A DNA stretch of 30,446 nt from Ilumatobacteraceae bacterium (GTDB taxonomy: Bacteria > Actinomycetota > Acidimicrobiia > Acidimicrobiales > Ilumatobacteraceae), in contig JAENVT010000042.1 of NCBI GenBank assembly GCA_016650435.1, positions 1 through 30,446 of the forward strand, in the 5' to 3' direction. The notes beneath the pieces were generated by a model. The model ran no database searches. It saw only the letters and a program-made list of their open reading frames with translations, and was not told where the DNA came from. Of this stretch, positions 23,093 through 30,446 are shown in pieces. How positions within the stretch are numbered: the first letter of the stretch is position 1; each line of letters opens with the position of its first letter. Position numbers and translations under genes: made by a program.

Positions 23093-23931
23093 CAGTAGCC
23101 GAGTCGCTCGACGCGATCCGGACGGCGTTGCCAATCCTTGTCGACCTTGACGAACAGCTCGAGATACGCGCCCTCGGGTAGTTGGGCGCGAGCCAGCTTG
23201 CCGACCTCTTTCAAAACCGCGCCACCCTTGCCGATGACCATGCCCTTTTGGCTTTCGCGCTCGACGATGATCTCGCAGCGGATGCGCGGCCACTCCCACT
23301 CGGTCACTCGCGTCGCGATGCTGTACGGCAGCTCGTCGTGAGTGACTGCCAGCAGTTGCTCGCGCACCAACTCGGCCACCCAGATCTCTTCAGGTTGGTC
23401 GCTGACGGTGTCGTCGGGGAAGTACAACGGGCCTTCGGGCATCAAAGAGGTGAGATGGGCAATCAACTCCGGAATGCCTTCGCCCGTTTTGGCCGAGACA
23501 GGGAAGTAGTCGGACGCGCCAAGCGACGACGCTGCGCTGAGTTGACCGAGGACCCGGTCCTTGTTGACGGCATCGATCTTGTTGACGATGACGATCGAGG
23601 CCGGCAGGTCGAGGTGACCCGCAACCCATTGATCGCCGCTGCCGAACGGCTTGGTGGCATCGATCACGAGGCACACTGCGTCGACATCGCTGACGCTGTC
23701 GAGTGCGGTCGCGTTGACCCGCTTGCCGAGCGCTGTAACCGGTTTGTGCAAGCCCGGTGTATCGACGAACACCACCTGTGCCTCGGGAGTCGACAGGATG
23801 CCGCGTACACGCGTGCGCGTCGTCTGCGGTTTGTCGCTGACGATCGAGACCTTGCGCCCGCACATCGCGTTGACCAGTGTCGACTTGCCGACGTTGGGAC
23901 GCCCGATGAGTGTGACGAAACCGCTGCGCAC
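23092..23931 (-). CDS. era: GTPase Era
   Basis: This 279-residue GTPase is needed for 30S ribosome assembly and binds the 3' end of 16S rRNA. G1 is GRPNVGKS (10-17), G2 lies in KPQTTRTRVRG, G3 is DTPG (57-60), G4 is NKID (117-120) and G5 is SAKTG (146-150). The C-terminal KH domain has KGMVIGKGGAVLKEVGKLAR. It starts at GTG 23931, two bases after the stop of the lipoprotein gene, and ends in TGATG with the APH-like gene. It is therefore embedded in a membrane-signalling operon, not the usual ybeY/recO setting. Confidence 0.95.
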   Translation of the reverse strand: MRSGFVTLIGRPNVGKSTLVNAMCGRKVSIVSDKPQTTRTRVRGILSTPEAQVVFVDTPGLHKPVTALGKRVNATALDSVSDVDAVCLVIDATKPFGSGDQWVAGHLDLPASIVIVNKIDAVNKDRVLGQLSAASSLGASDYFPVSAKTGEGIPELIAHLTSLMPEGPLYFPDDTVSDQPEEIWVAELVREQLLAVTHDELPYSIATRVTEWEWPRIRCEIIVERESQKGMVIGKGGAVLKEVGKLARAQLPEGAYLELFVKVDKDWQRRPDRVERLGY

Positions 23932-23933
23932 GG

Positions 23934-24641
23934 CTAGACGACCGTCGTTTCGACGGGGACCACCGGTGGTGCGGTCGTCGTCGAAGTGGTGGTTGTCGGG
24001 GTCGGATTGAGCAAATCTTCGTAGTCGCGGCGGGCGAGCGGCTCGGTGCCGTCGGTAATGCCACCCGAGCGTCGCGGGACACCTTTTGGCAGGCCGTCCT
24101 GGACGAACAGAACCTGGCCGATGCCTCTCACCTCGGTGATCGTCAGGACGAGCTGGCCGATGGCCAGCAACTGATCCTCTGGGGGGATCTGCTCGAAGAA
24201 CCCCTGGGGTAGGTGGATCGTGGCGACGCCGGAACTATCGTCTGTGACACCGAGCAACGATTGGTCCTTCGTTGGTACGGCGGAGCGGATTCCAACGCCG
24301 GCGTCGCCCGGTGGCTGTCCCTCCTGAAGCGCCGATAACACCGCATTGGTCGTTGCCGGCCGTGCGAGCGAGCGCGGGTATCCCTTGAGCTGCCCGCCAC
24401 TGATGAGGTACACCGTCACGTCCTCGAGGGCGATGGTGGTCGCTGTATCGATCGCCGTCGTTGTTGTAGTCGGGTCAAGGGTCGTCGGCGGCGTTATCGA
24501 CGTCGACGTCGGCGGAATCGTGTCGCCGAGCTGGCGAAGATCTTTGCCTTGGATCGTGCTGACTTGACCGTTGTCGGGAATTCCGCATCCGACGAGCACA
24601 GCGGCCAATGCGACCGCAATCGTGACGAGACGCTTCAGCAT
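23934..24641 (-). CDS. GerMN-domain lipoprotein (LpqB-like partner of the kinase)
   Basis: This is a 235-residue secreted lipoprotein. The signal peptide is MLKRLVTIAVALAAVLVGCG with lipobox LVGC, giving lipidation at Cys19. A Thr/Pro-rich linker follows (about 44-68), then a GerMN domain at about 74-190 (VTVYLISGGQLKGYPRSL, TNAVLSALQEG, ATIHLPQGFFE, ITEVRGIGQVLFVQDG) and a second Thr-rich tail. GerMN also occurs in mycobacterial LpqB, which follows mtrB; here the β-propeller part of LpqB is missing. The start ATG 24641 shares one base with the kinase stop (TGATG). It probably modulates the kinase at the outer membrane face; this is inferred from gene order. Confidence 0.85.
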   Translation of the reverse strand: MLKRLVTIAVALAAVLVGCGIPDNGQVSTIQGKDLRQLGDTIPPTSTSITPPTTLDPTTTTTAIDTATTIALEDVTVYLISGGQLKGYPRSLARPATTNAVLSALQEGQPPGDAGVGIRSAVPTKDQSLLGVTDDSSGVATIHLPQGFFEQIPPEDQLLAIGQLVLTITEVRGIGQVLFVQDGLPKGVPRRSGGITDGTEPLARRDYEDLLNPTPTTTTSTTTAPPVVPVETTVV

Positions 24642-26029
24642 CAGACCACCTCCGCAAAGCTGACCTTGAATCGGGCGCCGCCGCCCGGACGATCCTCCAC
24701 CCAGGCCTCGCCGCCGTGGGCGTGGGCATGTTCGGCGACGAGCGCCAGCCCAAGGCCGGTGCCGACCCGGTGCCGCGCCGCACTCCCGCGGGCGAAGCGC
24801 TCGAAGATCCGCACCCGTTCGCCGCGAGCAACGCCAGGCCCGACATCGTCGACCGAGAGCGCTATTCCGTGCGGCCCGTGCGGCTCGACCTTCACACGGG
24901 AAGGACCTCCTGCGTGCTCGCGCGCATTCTCGAGCAGGTTGGCGAGGATCCGCTCGAAGCGGAGCTTGTCGACGCGCAGCGTCTTGGGCACTTTGGGGTC
25001 GATCTCGATCGGCGTGTCGCCGAACCCGTAACGCTGGGCAATTCGAGAGACCAGCTCTTCGACGTCGACTTCCTCACGAATCAACTCCGTCGAGCCGGCA
25101 TCGATGCGGGAGAGCTCGAGGAGGTCCATCACCATCTGATCGAAGCGACGGACCTGACCGACGACGACATCGAGGGCTTGTTGGGTGCGGTCGGGCAAGT
25201 CGGTTCGGCGGCTGTCGAGCACTTCGACGGCTGCCGTCAGGGCCGTAATCGGTGACCGCAGCTCGTGGCTGACATCGGAGGCAAAACGGGCCTCGCGTTC
25301 GAACCTCGTTTGCACGGCATCTGCCATGTCATTGAAGGATTTGGCCAGCCTGGCGAGGTCGGGATCTGACTCCGGTGCCATCCGGGCGTCGAACCCGCCC
25401 GAGGCGATTTCTCCGGCGGTCGTGGCGACTCGCGAGATCGGTCGCAACAGGCGCCGGCTGGTCGACCACCCCAGAGCTCCAGCGAAGATCGTGGTCACCG
25501 CTGCACCTATTGCGAGCGCCGTCCCGATTGCCCGCAGTGCGCGATCGGTGTCGCGGAGGGGAATGGCCTCGAAGTACTGCGCGTGGGCCGCCGGGATGTT
25601 GATACCAACTGCCATGAACGGTTCGCCTTTGACGCTGAATCGTTGCGTTGCGCTGCCGCCCTGGGCCACGTACGCCATGAGTTCCGCCGGATATGCAGTG
25701 GTCGGAAACGCGGCGTCGGAGACCGAGGGATCTTCTTTGCCGCTGACGCGCAAAAAGGCGAAGCCCTCGCTGCTGCGCTTCAAGCTCTTGACCAGGGCGT
25801 CGACCTGCGGGTCGGGGACCGGCGGGATCTGCAGCAGGGTGGATCGCACCGAGGTCGCGTTGGCGACGGCTTGGGTGAGGATCGTCTCACTGCGCTGATC
25901 GACCAGGAAGCTGCGGGCGACGGCGTACGTGACTACGGCAAGGGCAAGGCCGGCGACGAGCGCGGTCAAGCTGAAGAACAGCGTCACGCGAGTGCGGAGA
26001 CGTAACGAGCGTCGTTGGCGATCGGCCAC
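24641..26029 (-). CDS. sensor histidine kinase, MtrB-like
   Basis: This 462-residue membrane kinase starts at GTG 26029 (or GTG 26035). TM1 is about 15-38, an extracytoplasmic sensor region spans about 40-160, and TM2 is about 164-188. A HAMP domain follows (RRLLRPISRVATTAGEIASG). The HisKA phospho-acceptor is His255 in SDVSHELRSPITAL, the N-box is ANLLENAREHA (363-373), G1 is DDVGPG (394-399) and G2 is GTGLGL (423-428). All kinase motifs are intact. The architecture plus the downstream GerMN lipoprotein resembles MtrB of Mycobacterium. The expected response regulator lies divergently at 26679. A STAS gene ends 47 bp upstream on the same strand. Confidence 0.9.
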   Translation of the reverse strand: MADRQRRSLRLRTRVTLFFSLTALVAGLALAVVTYAVARSFLVDQRSETILTQAVANATSVRSTLLQIPPVPDPQVDALVKSLKRSSEGFAFLRVSGKEDPSVSDAAFPTTAYPAELMAYVAQGGSATQRFSVKGEPFMAVGINIPAAHAQYFEAIPLRDTDRALRAIGTALAIGAAVTTIFAGALGWSTSRRLLRPISRVATTAGEIASGGFDARMAPESDPDLARLAKSFNDMADAVQTRFEREARFASDVSHELRSPITALTAAVEVLDSRRTDLPDRTQQALDVVVGQVRRFDQMVMDLLELSRIDAGSTELIREEVDVEELVSRIAQRYGFGDTPIEIDPKVPKTLRVDKLRFERILANLLENAREHAGGPSRVKVEPHGPHGIALSVDDVGPGVARGERVRIFERFARGSAARHRVGTGLGLALVAEHAHAHGGEAWVEDRPGGGARFKVSFAEVV

Positions 26030-26076
26030 GGGCACAGTGTGCCCGATCTGAAGCCGCCTTGCAGTTGCGGGTGAGT

Positions 26077-26436
26077 TCAGGCGGCGGCGACGCTGACCAG
26101 CGGCACTGCTTGCTCTTCGCTTTGCAGCACTGGGGCGAGCGTGTCGAGGTCGGCGAGAATCAGTTCGCTGCGCAGCATCAATTCCGCGCACACGAACACG
26201 AGTTGTTGACCACGTTCGGCACAGACGCGAGCGACCTCGCGCAGCGCATCGAGGCCGACTTCGGCGATCAGTGAGACGCCTGACAGGTTGATGACGAGGC
26301 CGTGCGATGGCGGGCCGATGAGGCAGGTGCTGCGGATTGAGGTTGCCTGCTCGCGGTTGATGATCGGCCCAGCGATCGAGATCATCGTCACGTGCCGATA
26401 TGTGTCGGTATGCGCTGTCAGGATCGGTGTCAGCAC
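26077..26436 (-). CDS. STAS-domain (anti-anti-sigma-like) protein without the phospho-serine
   Basis: This 119-residue single STAS domain has ISIAGPIINREQ (β-strand), HGLVINLSGVSLIAEVGLDAL (the SpoIIAA core) and ERGQQLVFVCAE. In SpoIIAA the core reads M-D-S-S-G with Ser58 phosphorylated by an anti-sigma kinase. Here the equivalent is I-A-E-V-G, so the Asp is Ala and the phospho-Ser is Glu59. It starts at GTG 26436 with an excellent AGGAGG 6 nt upstream, one of the few strong ribosome sites in the window. It heads the leftward string toward the histidine kinase. No RsbW-type kinase is nearby. It may act as a fixed-state binding partner; the function is inferred. Confidence 0.85.
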   Translation of the reverse strand: MLTPILTAHTDTYRHVTMISIAGPIINREQATSIRSTCLIGPPSHGLVINLSGVSLIAEVGLDALREVARVCAERGQQLVFVCAELMLRSELILADLDTLAPVLQSEEQAVPLVSVAAA

Positions 26437-26534
26437 TTGCAGCCTCCTACGTGGACGGACTCACCTGGCGGATTGTGAGCTGTGGAGGGCTCAGAAGGAT
26501 GTGCTGCCCGCAGTCTTCGCGCTCAAACATTTCG

Positions 26535-26583
26535 CGCTGCCGGTGGAGTACCAGGGGGAGGTAGGTACCCCACCGGGGCAGCG
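26535..26583. repeat. long imperfect inverted repeat in the STAS/response-regulator intergenic region
   Basis: The left arm 26535-26552 and right arm 26564-26583 pair as CGCTGCC + GGTGG(A)GTACC, with a 2-nt bulge and one mismatch, around an 11-nt purine-rich loop. No T-tract follows on either side, so it is unlike a standard terminator. It could be a structured leader, a small RNA or a protein site. Confidence 0.7.
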
Positions 26584-26598
26584 TGAACAGTCGCTATC

Positions 26599-26653
26599 GT
26601 GACAAACCAATGTGACAGGACAACGCGACGTCTGTGCGTTTTCTGTAACAGAA
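26599..26653 (+). promoter_or_regulatory. candidate operator array before the MtrA-like gene
   Basis: Two direct repeats GTGACA (26599-26604 and 26612-26617, 13 bp apart) are followed by the perfect 13-bp palindrome TTCTGTAACAGAA (26641-26653), which contains GTAACA. GTNACA-like repeats recall sites reported for MtrA-type regulators. They end 13 bp before the -10 box, so autoregulation is plausible. Confidence 0.45.
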
Positions 26654-26666
26654 TGACCACACCGAG

Positions 26667-26672
26667 TAGGTT
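26667..26672 (+). promoter_or_regulatory. leaderless -10 box of the MtrA-like gene
   Basis: TAGGTT is followed by 6 nt and GTG 26679. The same hexamer and distance occur at the FadD19-like gene. Confidence 0.55.
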
Positions 26673-26678
26673 CTGCGA

Positions 26679-27362
26679 GTGCATTCTCTGTTGTTCATCG
26701 AAGATGACGATGCCATCCGGCTGGCGTTGAGCCTGGCCCTCGAGGACGAGGGCTACGAGGTGCGCGAGGCCGAAGATGGCAGATCGGGCCTCGCCGCATT
26801 TGCCGAGCGAGAGCCTGACCTGGTGTTACTCGATCTTCGGTTACCTGACATGAGCGGTTTTGAGGTATGTCGCAACTTGCGGGCGACGAGCATCGTTCCC
26901 ATCATCATCGTCACCGCCCAGGCCGACACGTACGACTTGGTCGCCGGACTGGAGGCCGGGGCAGACGATTACGTGACGAAACCCGTGGTTCCAAAAGAAC
27001 TTGCGGCCAGGATCCGCGCCGCCCTTCGCCGAGTCCATTTGCACGACGTACCTTCGTTCTCCCCGGCCAGCCGCTTCGGCGACGTCGACCTCCGCCGTGA
27101 ACAGGGAATTGCGCTCAAGGGAGGGCGCGAACTGAGTCTGACAAAGACCGAGTTCCGCTTGTTGTGCGAGTTCGCCGACCACGTCGGCATGGTTCTGTCG
27201 CGCGATCAGCTGCTCGAACGGGTGTGGGGCTACGAGTATTTGGGCGACAGCCGGCTCGTCGACGCTCACGTTCGCCGTCTGCGCGTCAAGATCGAGGATC
27301 AACCCGACGAGCCGAAGTTGATCGTCACCGCCCGCGGCATCGGCTACCGCCTGCTGCCCTGA
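26679..27362 (+). CDS. OmpR/MtrA-like response regulator
   Basis: This 227-residue two-domain regulator has a receiver domain with the acidic pair near EDDD (8-11), phospho-acceptor Asp52 (LVLLDLRLPDMSG), Thr79 and Lys101 (DDYVTKPVVPKEL). A winged-helix DNA-binding domain follows from about 128, with LSLTKTEFRLLCEFADHVGMV and LLERVWGYEYLGDSRLVDAHVRRLR, ending in VTARGIGYRL. The C-terminal half is very close to the mycobacterial MtrA pattern (VWGY..DTRLVNVHVQRLRAK). The start GTG 26679 fits a leaderless transcript. It is divergent from the STAS/kinase string instead of upstream of the kinase as in classical mtrAB. It is convergent with the enoyl-CoA hydratase. Confidence 0.92.
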   Translation: MHSLLFIEDDDAIRLALSLALEDEGYEVREAEDGRSGLAAFAEREPDLVLLDLRLPDMSGFEVCRNLRATSIVPIIIVTAQADTYDLVAGLEAGADDYVTKPVVPKELAARIRAALRRVHLHDVPSFSPASRFGDVDLRREQGIALKGGRELSLTKTEFRLLCEFADHVGMVLSRDQLLERVWGYEYLGDSRLVDAHVRRLRVKIEDQPDEPKLIVTARGIGYRLLP

Positions 27363-27389
27363 TCCGGCTCGGGTTTCAGGCGAAGGATC

Positions 27390-28118
27390 TCATTGCTGCC
27401 AACTCGGCGGTCGCTTCTCCAGGAAGGCAGCCATTCCCTCGCGACCCTCGTCACTCAAGAACAGTGACTCCGACAGCGATTGCAATTCGGCGATGGTGTG
27501 TGTGGCCCGCAGCAGCGTCTTGGTCAGGGCGACCGCTTTGGGGCCGCCGAGCAGGATATTGCGACACAGTTCTGCGGTGGTCGCGGCGACATGGTCGGTG
27601 ACGTGAGTGACCAGTCCCATGTCGAGCGCGTGCACCGCGTCGAAGACCTCACCGGTGAGGTATGGCGCAGCCAACTTCGACCAACCGCAGCGCTGCAGAA
27701 TTGGCCACGTGATGGTCGCGGGTGCGACGCCGATCCGCACCTCGGTGAAGGCGAACGTGATCGAAGAATTGACGACCACGAGGTCGCAAGCCGCCATCAA
27801 CCCGACTCCACCGGCGCGCACTGGTCCGTCGACTGCTGCGATCACTGGCGACGATGTTGTCGCGAATCGTTCCATGGCGCGCACGAAAGACGTGGAGTCA
27901 ACGAGGCCAGTCGACCGCTCCTTCAGATCGGCTCCGGCACAGAAGACCGGCGCGGTGTGCGTGAGCACGATCACGCGAGCTCGCTGCGTCTCGGCGACAT
28001 CCAAAGCGGCATGAAGATCCGCGAGCAGTTGCTGCGATAGAGCGTTGCGGTTGGCGGGCGAATCGAGCGTGATGGTGGCGACTCCACCGGCCACGACGAT
28101 GTTGACGAGTTGCCCCAC
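27390..28118 (-). CDS. enoyl-CoA hydratase/isomerase (crotonase family)
   Basis: This 242-residue crotonase has the two oxyanion-hole segments FCAGADLKE (59-67) and GPVRAGGVGLMAACD (98-112), plus the family's FAFTEVRIGVAPA. The usual Glu of strict hydratases after GGG is not clearly placed (RAGGVGLM), so hydratase versus isomerase or another crotonase reaction is open. GTG 28118 is 7 nt after TACAGT, and only 18 bp separate it from the upstream dinG stop. Although it is next to dinG, it should have its own transcript start. Confidence 0.88.
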   Translation of the reverse strand: MGQLVNIVVAGGVATITLDSPANRNALSQQLLADLHAALDVAETQRARVIVLTHTAPVFCAGADLKERSTGLVDSTSFVRAMERFATTSSPVIAAVDGPVRAGGVGLMAACDLVVVNSSITFAFTEVRIGVAPATITWPILQRCGWSKLAAPYLTGEVFDAVHALDMGLVTHVTDHVAATTAELCRNILLGGPKAVALTKTLLRATHTIAELQSLSESLFLSDEGREGMAAFLEKRPPSWQQ

Positions 28119-28125
28119 GACGGGG

Positions 28126-28131
28126 ACTGTA
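28126..28131 (-). promoter_or_regulatory. leaderless -10 box of the enoyl-CoA hydratase gene
   Basis: Leftward TACAGT lies 7 nt before GTG 28118, inside the 18-bp gap after the dinG stop. Confidence 0.55.
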
Positions 28132-28136
28132 ACCGC

Positions 28137-30017
28137 CTAGCCGGTGATCTCCCGAAGAAACGCCTCGACATCGGCGCGCACGCGGGTACGCCTCATCGGC
28201 GGGAGAGCGTTGACGATCTGCCACCGATAGTTGGCCTTGCCGAGGCGCGGATCGAACACCGCAACCACGCCGCGATCCGTCGCGTTGCGTATCAACCGGC
28301 CAGTTGCCTGGGCGAGCAGGATCGCGGCGCGCGGCAGGTCGATCTCGCTGAAGGCCGCGGCGCCGAGCAGCTCGCGACGGGCCGCCAGCAAGGGGTCATC
28401 CGGTCGTGGGAACGGTATGCGATCGATGGTGACCAACGACAGTGTGCGGCCGGGGATGTCGACTCCTTGGAAGAACCCTGCTGTGGCGAACAGGCACGAT
28501 GATTCGTCCTCGGTGAACGCCTTGACGAGTGCCGTCTTCGGGAGATCGCGTTGGGTGAGGATCGGAACATCGACGCGGTCCTTCACTGCCGCGGCAGCGG
28601 CGTCCATCGCCTTCCAACTCGTGAACAGGGCCAGAGTCCTGCCGCCGGCGGCAGTGATCAACGCGGCCAACTCGTCGTGGACCGCAGCGGCGTATTGCGG
28701 TGATCGCGGATCGGGCAAGTGCAACGCGCAGTACAACAAGGCGTTGGCGGCGTAGTCGAAGGGGCTGCCCACATCGAGTTGCTTGTACGATCCGTCCGTC
28801 ACTCCGACGCGGTGGGCGAGCGTTGCGGGCAGCGTCGCGCTTGTGAGGATTGCCGTCCGCTTCGTCCAGACCCCCGAGTTGAGTACTGGCCCGACGTCGA
28901 GTGGAGCGATCTCCAAGCGGGCGTGATCCGGGTTGCCGGAAACAAACGCGACGTAACCCTCGTGAGGTCCGAGGGCGATGTCGATCTGCTCCTGCACCCG
29001 AGTTGCGACTTGTTGGGCGCGCAGCTTGCGCTGTTGAGCCTCTGGCACATCGGTGTTGATCGCGCGGAGTGCCGCCTGTGCCTTGTCGATCCGACCGCGA
29101 GTGTCGATCAACACATCTTGAATGGCGGCAGGGAACGGCTTCATCAGTCGCTCGCCGGCAAAGGGCCGCAGCGCCTCGCGAAGGGCAGGCGCGGCTTCGG
29201 CCAGCCCCCCGACAATTGTTGGATCGTCGATCACCCTGCGCACCACGGCAGCGAGGTTGGTCAATCGAGCCGGCCCGATCTGCACGCCCACCGTGTCGCT
29301 CATGATGTCTTCGAGTTGGTGCGCCTCGTCGATCACGACGACGTCGTGTTCGGGCAGCAGCACGTTGCCGCTGGCGACGTTGAGGCCGTAGAGATGGAGG
29401 TTGACCACCACGACGTCGGCGACCTGCGCCCTGGCACGCGCCAATTCGGCGAAGCACACGGCACCCATCGGACACTTTGTGCCACCTGGGCATTCGTCGC
29501 TGCCCACGCTGACGGCCTGCCACGAACGATCGGCAGGCGACCATGTGAGATCGGCTTGGTCACCGGTCTTGGTGGTGCCGGACCACTCCGACAGTCGCTT
29601 GATCTCTACCTTGGTGGTCGCGGCGAATTCTTCGATCTCCAGCTGGCCCTGACCCTCGGTCGATTGCAGTTCGCGCACTCGCTGCATGCAGATGTAGTTG
29701 CTGCGGCCCTTGAGGATCGCCCAGTCGAACCGTTTGCCGAGGTGGGCTTCGAGGAACGGCAGGTCCTTGCTCGCCAGCTGGTCCTGCAAGGCCTTCGTCG
29801 CGGTGGCCACCACGATTCGTTTGCCCGCCAATACAGCGGGCACGAGGTATCCCATCGTCTTGCCGGTCCCCGTGCCCGCCTGCACGATCAGGTGCTCGCC
29901 GCTCGTGATCGCGTCGCTGACGGCTACCGCCATCTGCTGTTGCCCCGGCCTCTCCTCCGCGGCCGGCAGCGCCGCGATGACCTTGGCCAAGGCGGACTGG
30001 ATGTCACGATCGGCCAC
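28137..30017 (-). CDS. dinG: ATP-dependent DNA helicase, DinG/XPD family
   Basis: This is a 626-residue superfamily 2 helicase. The N-terminal Q-like region is followed by Walker A VQAGTGTGKT (residues 45-54), motif Ia VVATATKALQDQL, four cysteines at 110, 176, 182 and 188 positioned to hold a 4Fe-4S cluster, and Walker B DEAH (230-233). C-terminal motifs include LALFTSWKAMDAAA, ATAGFFQGVDIPGR (motif V) and LLAQATGRLIRNATDRGVVAVFD (motif VI). It unwinds DNA with 5'-3' polarity in the family. The start GTG 30017 is 6 nt from TACGGT. Unlike E. coli dinG, no LexA box is visible in front. Confidence 0.93.
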   Translation of the reverse strand: MADRDIQSALAKVIAALPAAEERPGQQQMAVAVSDAITSGEHLIVQAGTGTGKTMGYLVPAVLAGKRIVVATATKALQDQLASKDLPFLEAHLGKRFDWAILKGRSNYICMQRVRELQSTEGQGQLEIEEFAATTKVEIKRLSEWSGTTKTGDQADLTWSPADRSWQAVSVGSDECPGGTKCPMGAVCFAELARARAQVADVVVVNLHLYGLNVASGNVLLPEHDVVVIDEAHQLEDIMSDTVGVQIGPARLTNLAAVVRRVIDDPTIVGGLAEAAPALREALRPFAGERLMKPFPAAIQDVLIDTRGRIDKAQAALRAINTDVPEAQQRKLRAQQVATRVQEQIDIALGPHEGYVAFVSGNPDHARLEIAPLDVGPVLNSGVWTKRTAILTSATLPATLAHRVGVTDGSYKQLDVGSPFDYAANALLYCALHLPDPRSPQYAAAVHDELAALITAAGGRTLALFTSWKAMDAAAAAVKDRVDVPILTQRDLPKTALVKAFTEDESSCLFATAGFFQGVDIPGRTLSLVTIDRIPFPRPDDPLLAARRELLGAAAFSEIDLPRAAILLAQATGRLIRNATDRGVVAVFDPRLGKANYRWQIVNALPPMRRTRVRADVEAFLREITG

Positions 30018-30318
30018 AGCTCGACCGTAGCGGTATCGACGCGACCAGGCCCGGGCAAGTCACGAAATCATCGACCCAACCGGATCAAAGATGCCTGGCC
30101 TCAGCGGGGGGTGAGTTCGGCAGCAAGGTGAGATGAATGGGCGCAAATTGGTCGCTACATGCAGTGGTCTCCAGTTGACCCGACGACACGTTTCGATGGC
30201 GATCTTCAGTTGCCAAGGGCGCTCCATATCGATCCCTGTTTGTGTCAAGTCGTTCGTGTCGCGGTGGTCAGCGTGACCACGAGAGGGCGCACTACGCAGT
30301 CCGCGAACTGGTCCTTGG
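30018..30318. other. 301-bp intergenic stretch with a small palindrome
   Basis: No convincing gene was found in either direction; the short leftward open frame at 30060-30248 has no family features. It holds the dinG promoter at its left end and a perfect inverted repeat GTGGTCA-GCG-TGACCAC at 30264-30280. That repeat lies about 38 bp beyond the stop of the next gene and could be a weak terminator or an operator. Confidence 0.5.
30024..30029 (-). promoter_or_regulatory. leaderless -10 box of dinG
   Basis: Leftward TACGGT is followed by 6 nt and GTG 30017. Confidence 0.5.

Positions 30319-30446
<128 letters not shown>

Noticed and set aside
28137..30040. SOS control of dinG as in E. coli
   Set aside because: No LexA-like palindrome is visible upstream of GTG 30017; only a leaderless -10 box.
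30060..30248. 62-residue leftward open frame in the right intergenic stretch
   Set aside because: No start signal, no domain and composition unlike neighbouring proteins.
30233..30260. A TTTGTGTCAA segment resembling the -35 region of the second sigma cassette
   Set aside because: It lacks the CAACC end and has no AGTA core at the right distance; no rightward gene follows, only a leftward gene end.

Overview
The window looks like a chromosomal segment of a high-GC actinomycete, most likely an Acidimicrobiia/Ilumatobacter-type lineage. The taxon is inferred. The supporting evidence is a full-length DUF222/HNH protein of the 13E12 type, SigE-type ECF sigma factors, an MtrA/MtrB-like two-component system with a GerMN lipoprotein, an F420-type luciferase-like oxidoreductase, FadD-type acyl-CoA ligases, menaquinone as the quinone, many GTG starts, and many promoters whose -10 box lies only 6-8 nt before the start codon. 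No tRNA, rRNA, CRISPR array, insertion sequence or phage gene was recognised; this is mostly core and housekeeping DNA.

Layout. 1-5094: the 3' end of a VOC/glyoxalase gene, a methyltransferase, an MFS transporter broken by a frameshift, a LexA-controlled DUF222-HNH nuclease and a second, intact MFS exporter. 5168-12195: a menaquinone block with menE, menA, menH, a cytosolic DsbA/FrnE-like protein, menD, the isochorismate synthase gene (menF) and menG. The genes point alternately left and right, share two very compact divergent promoters and overlap at convergent 3' ends. menB and menC are not here. 12242-16527: two tandem copies of an ECF-sigma plus membrane anti-sigma-like cassette, each with the same promoter signature in front and a 44-bp conserved non-coding element behind. 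16572-22210: a lipid block with two acyl-CoA synthetases, an LLM oxidoreductase, an SDR and a MaoC-type hydratase. 22217-27362: a leftward string STAS - histidine kinase - GerMN lipoprotein - Era - aminoglycoside-phosphotransferase-like kinase, with the cognate-looking response regulator divergent on the right. 27390-30017: an enoyl-CoA hydratase and a DinG/XPD-type helicase. 30319-30446: the 3' end of a DHFR/RibD-C family gene.

How the parts fit. The men genes convert chorismate to menaquinone: the isochorismate synthase, MenD and MenH early, MenE for CoA activation, MenA for prenylation and MenG for methylation. The sigma/anti-sigma cassettes look like self-regulating envelope-stress or signal circuits and are the best candidate for an undescribed system. 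The MtrAB-like block couples a cell-envelope signalling pair to the ribosome-assembly GTPase Era.

The most general signal is promoter architecture: twelve genes have a TANNNT box 6-8 nt before their start codon, as expected for leaderless mRNAs. These boxes were also used to choose several start codons.
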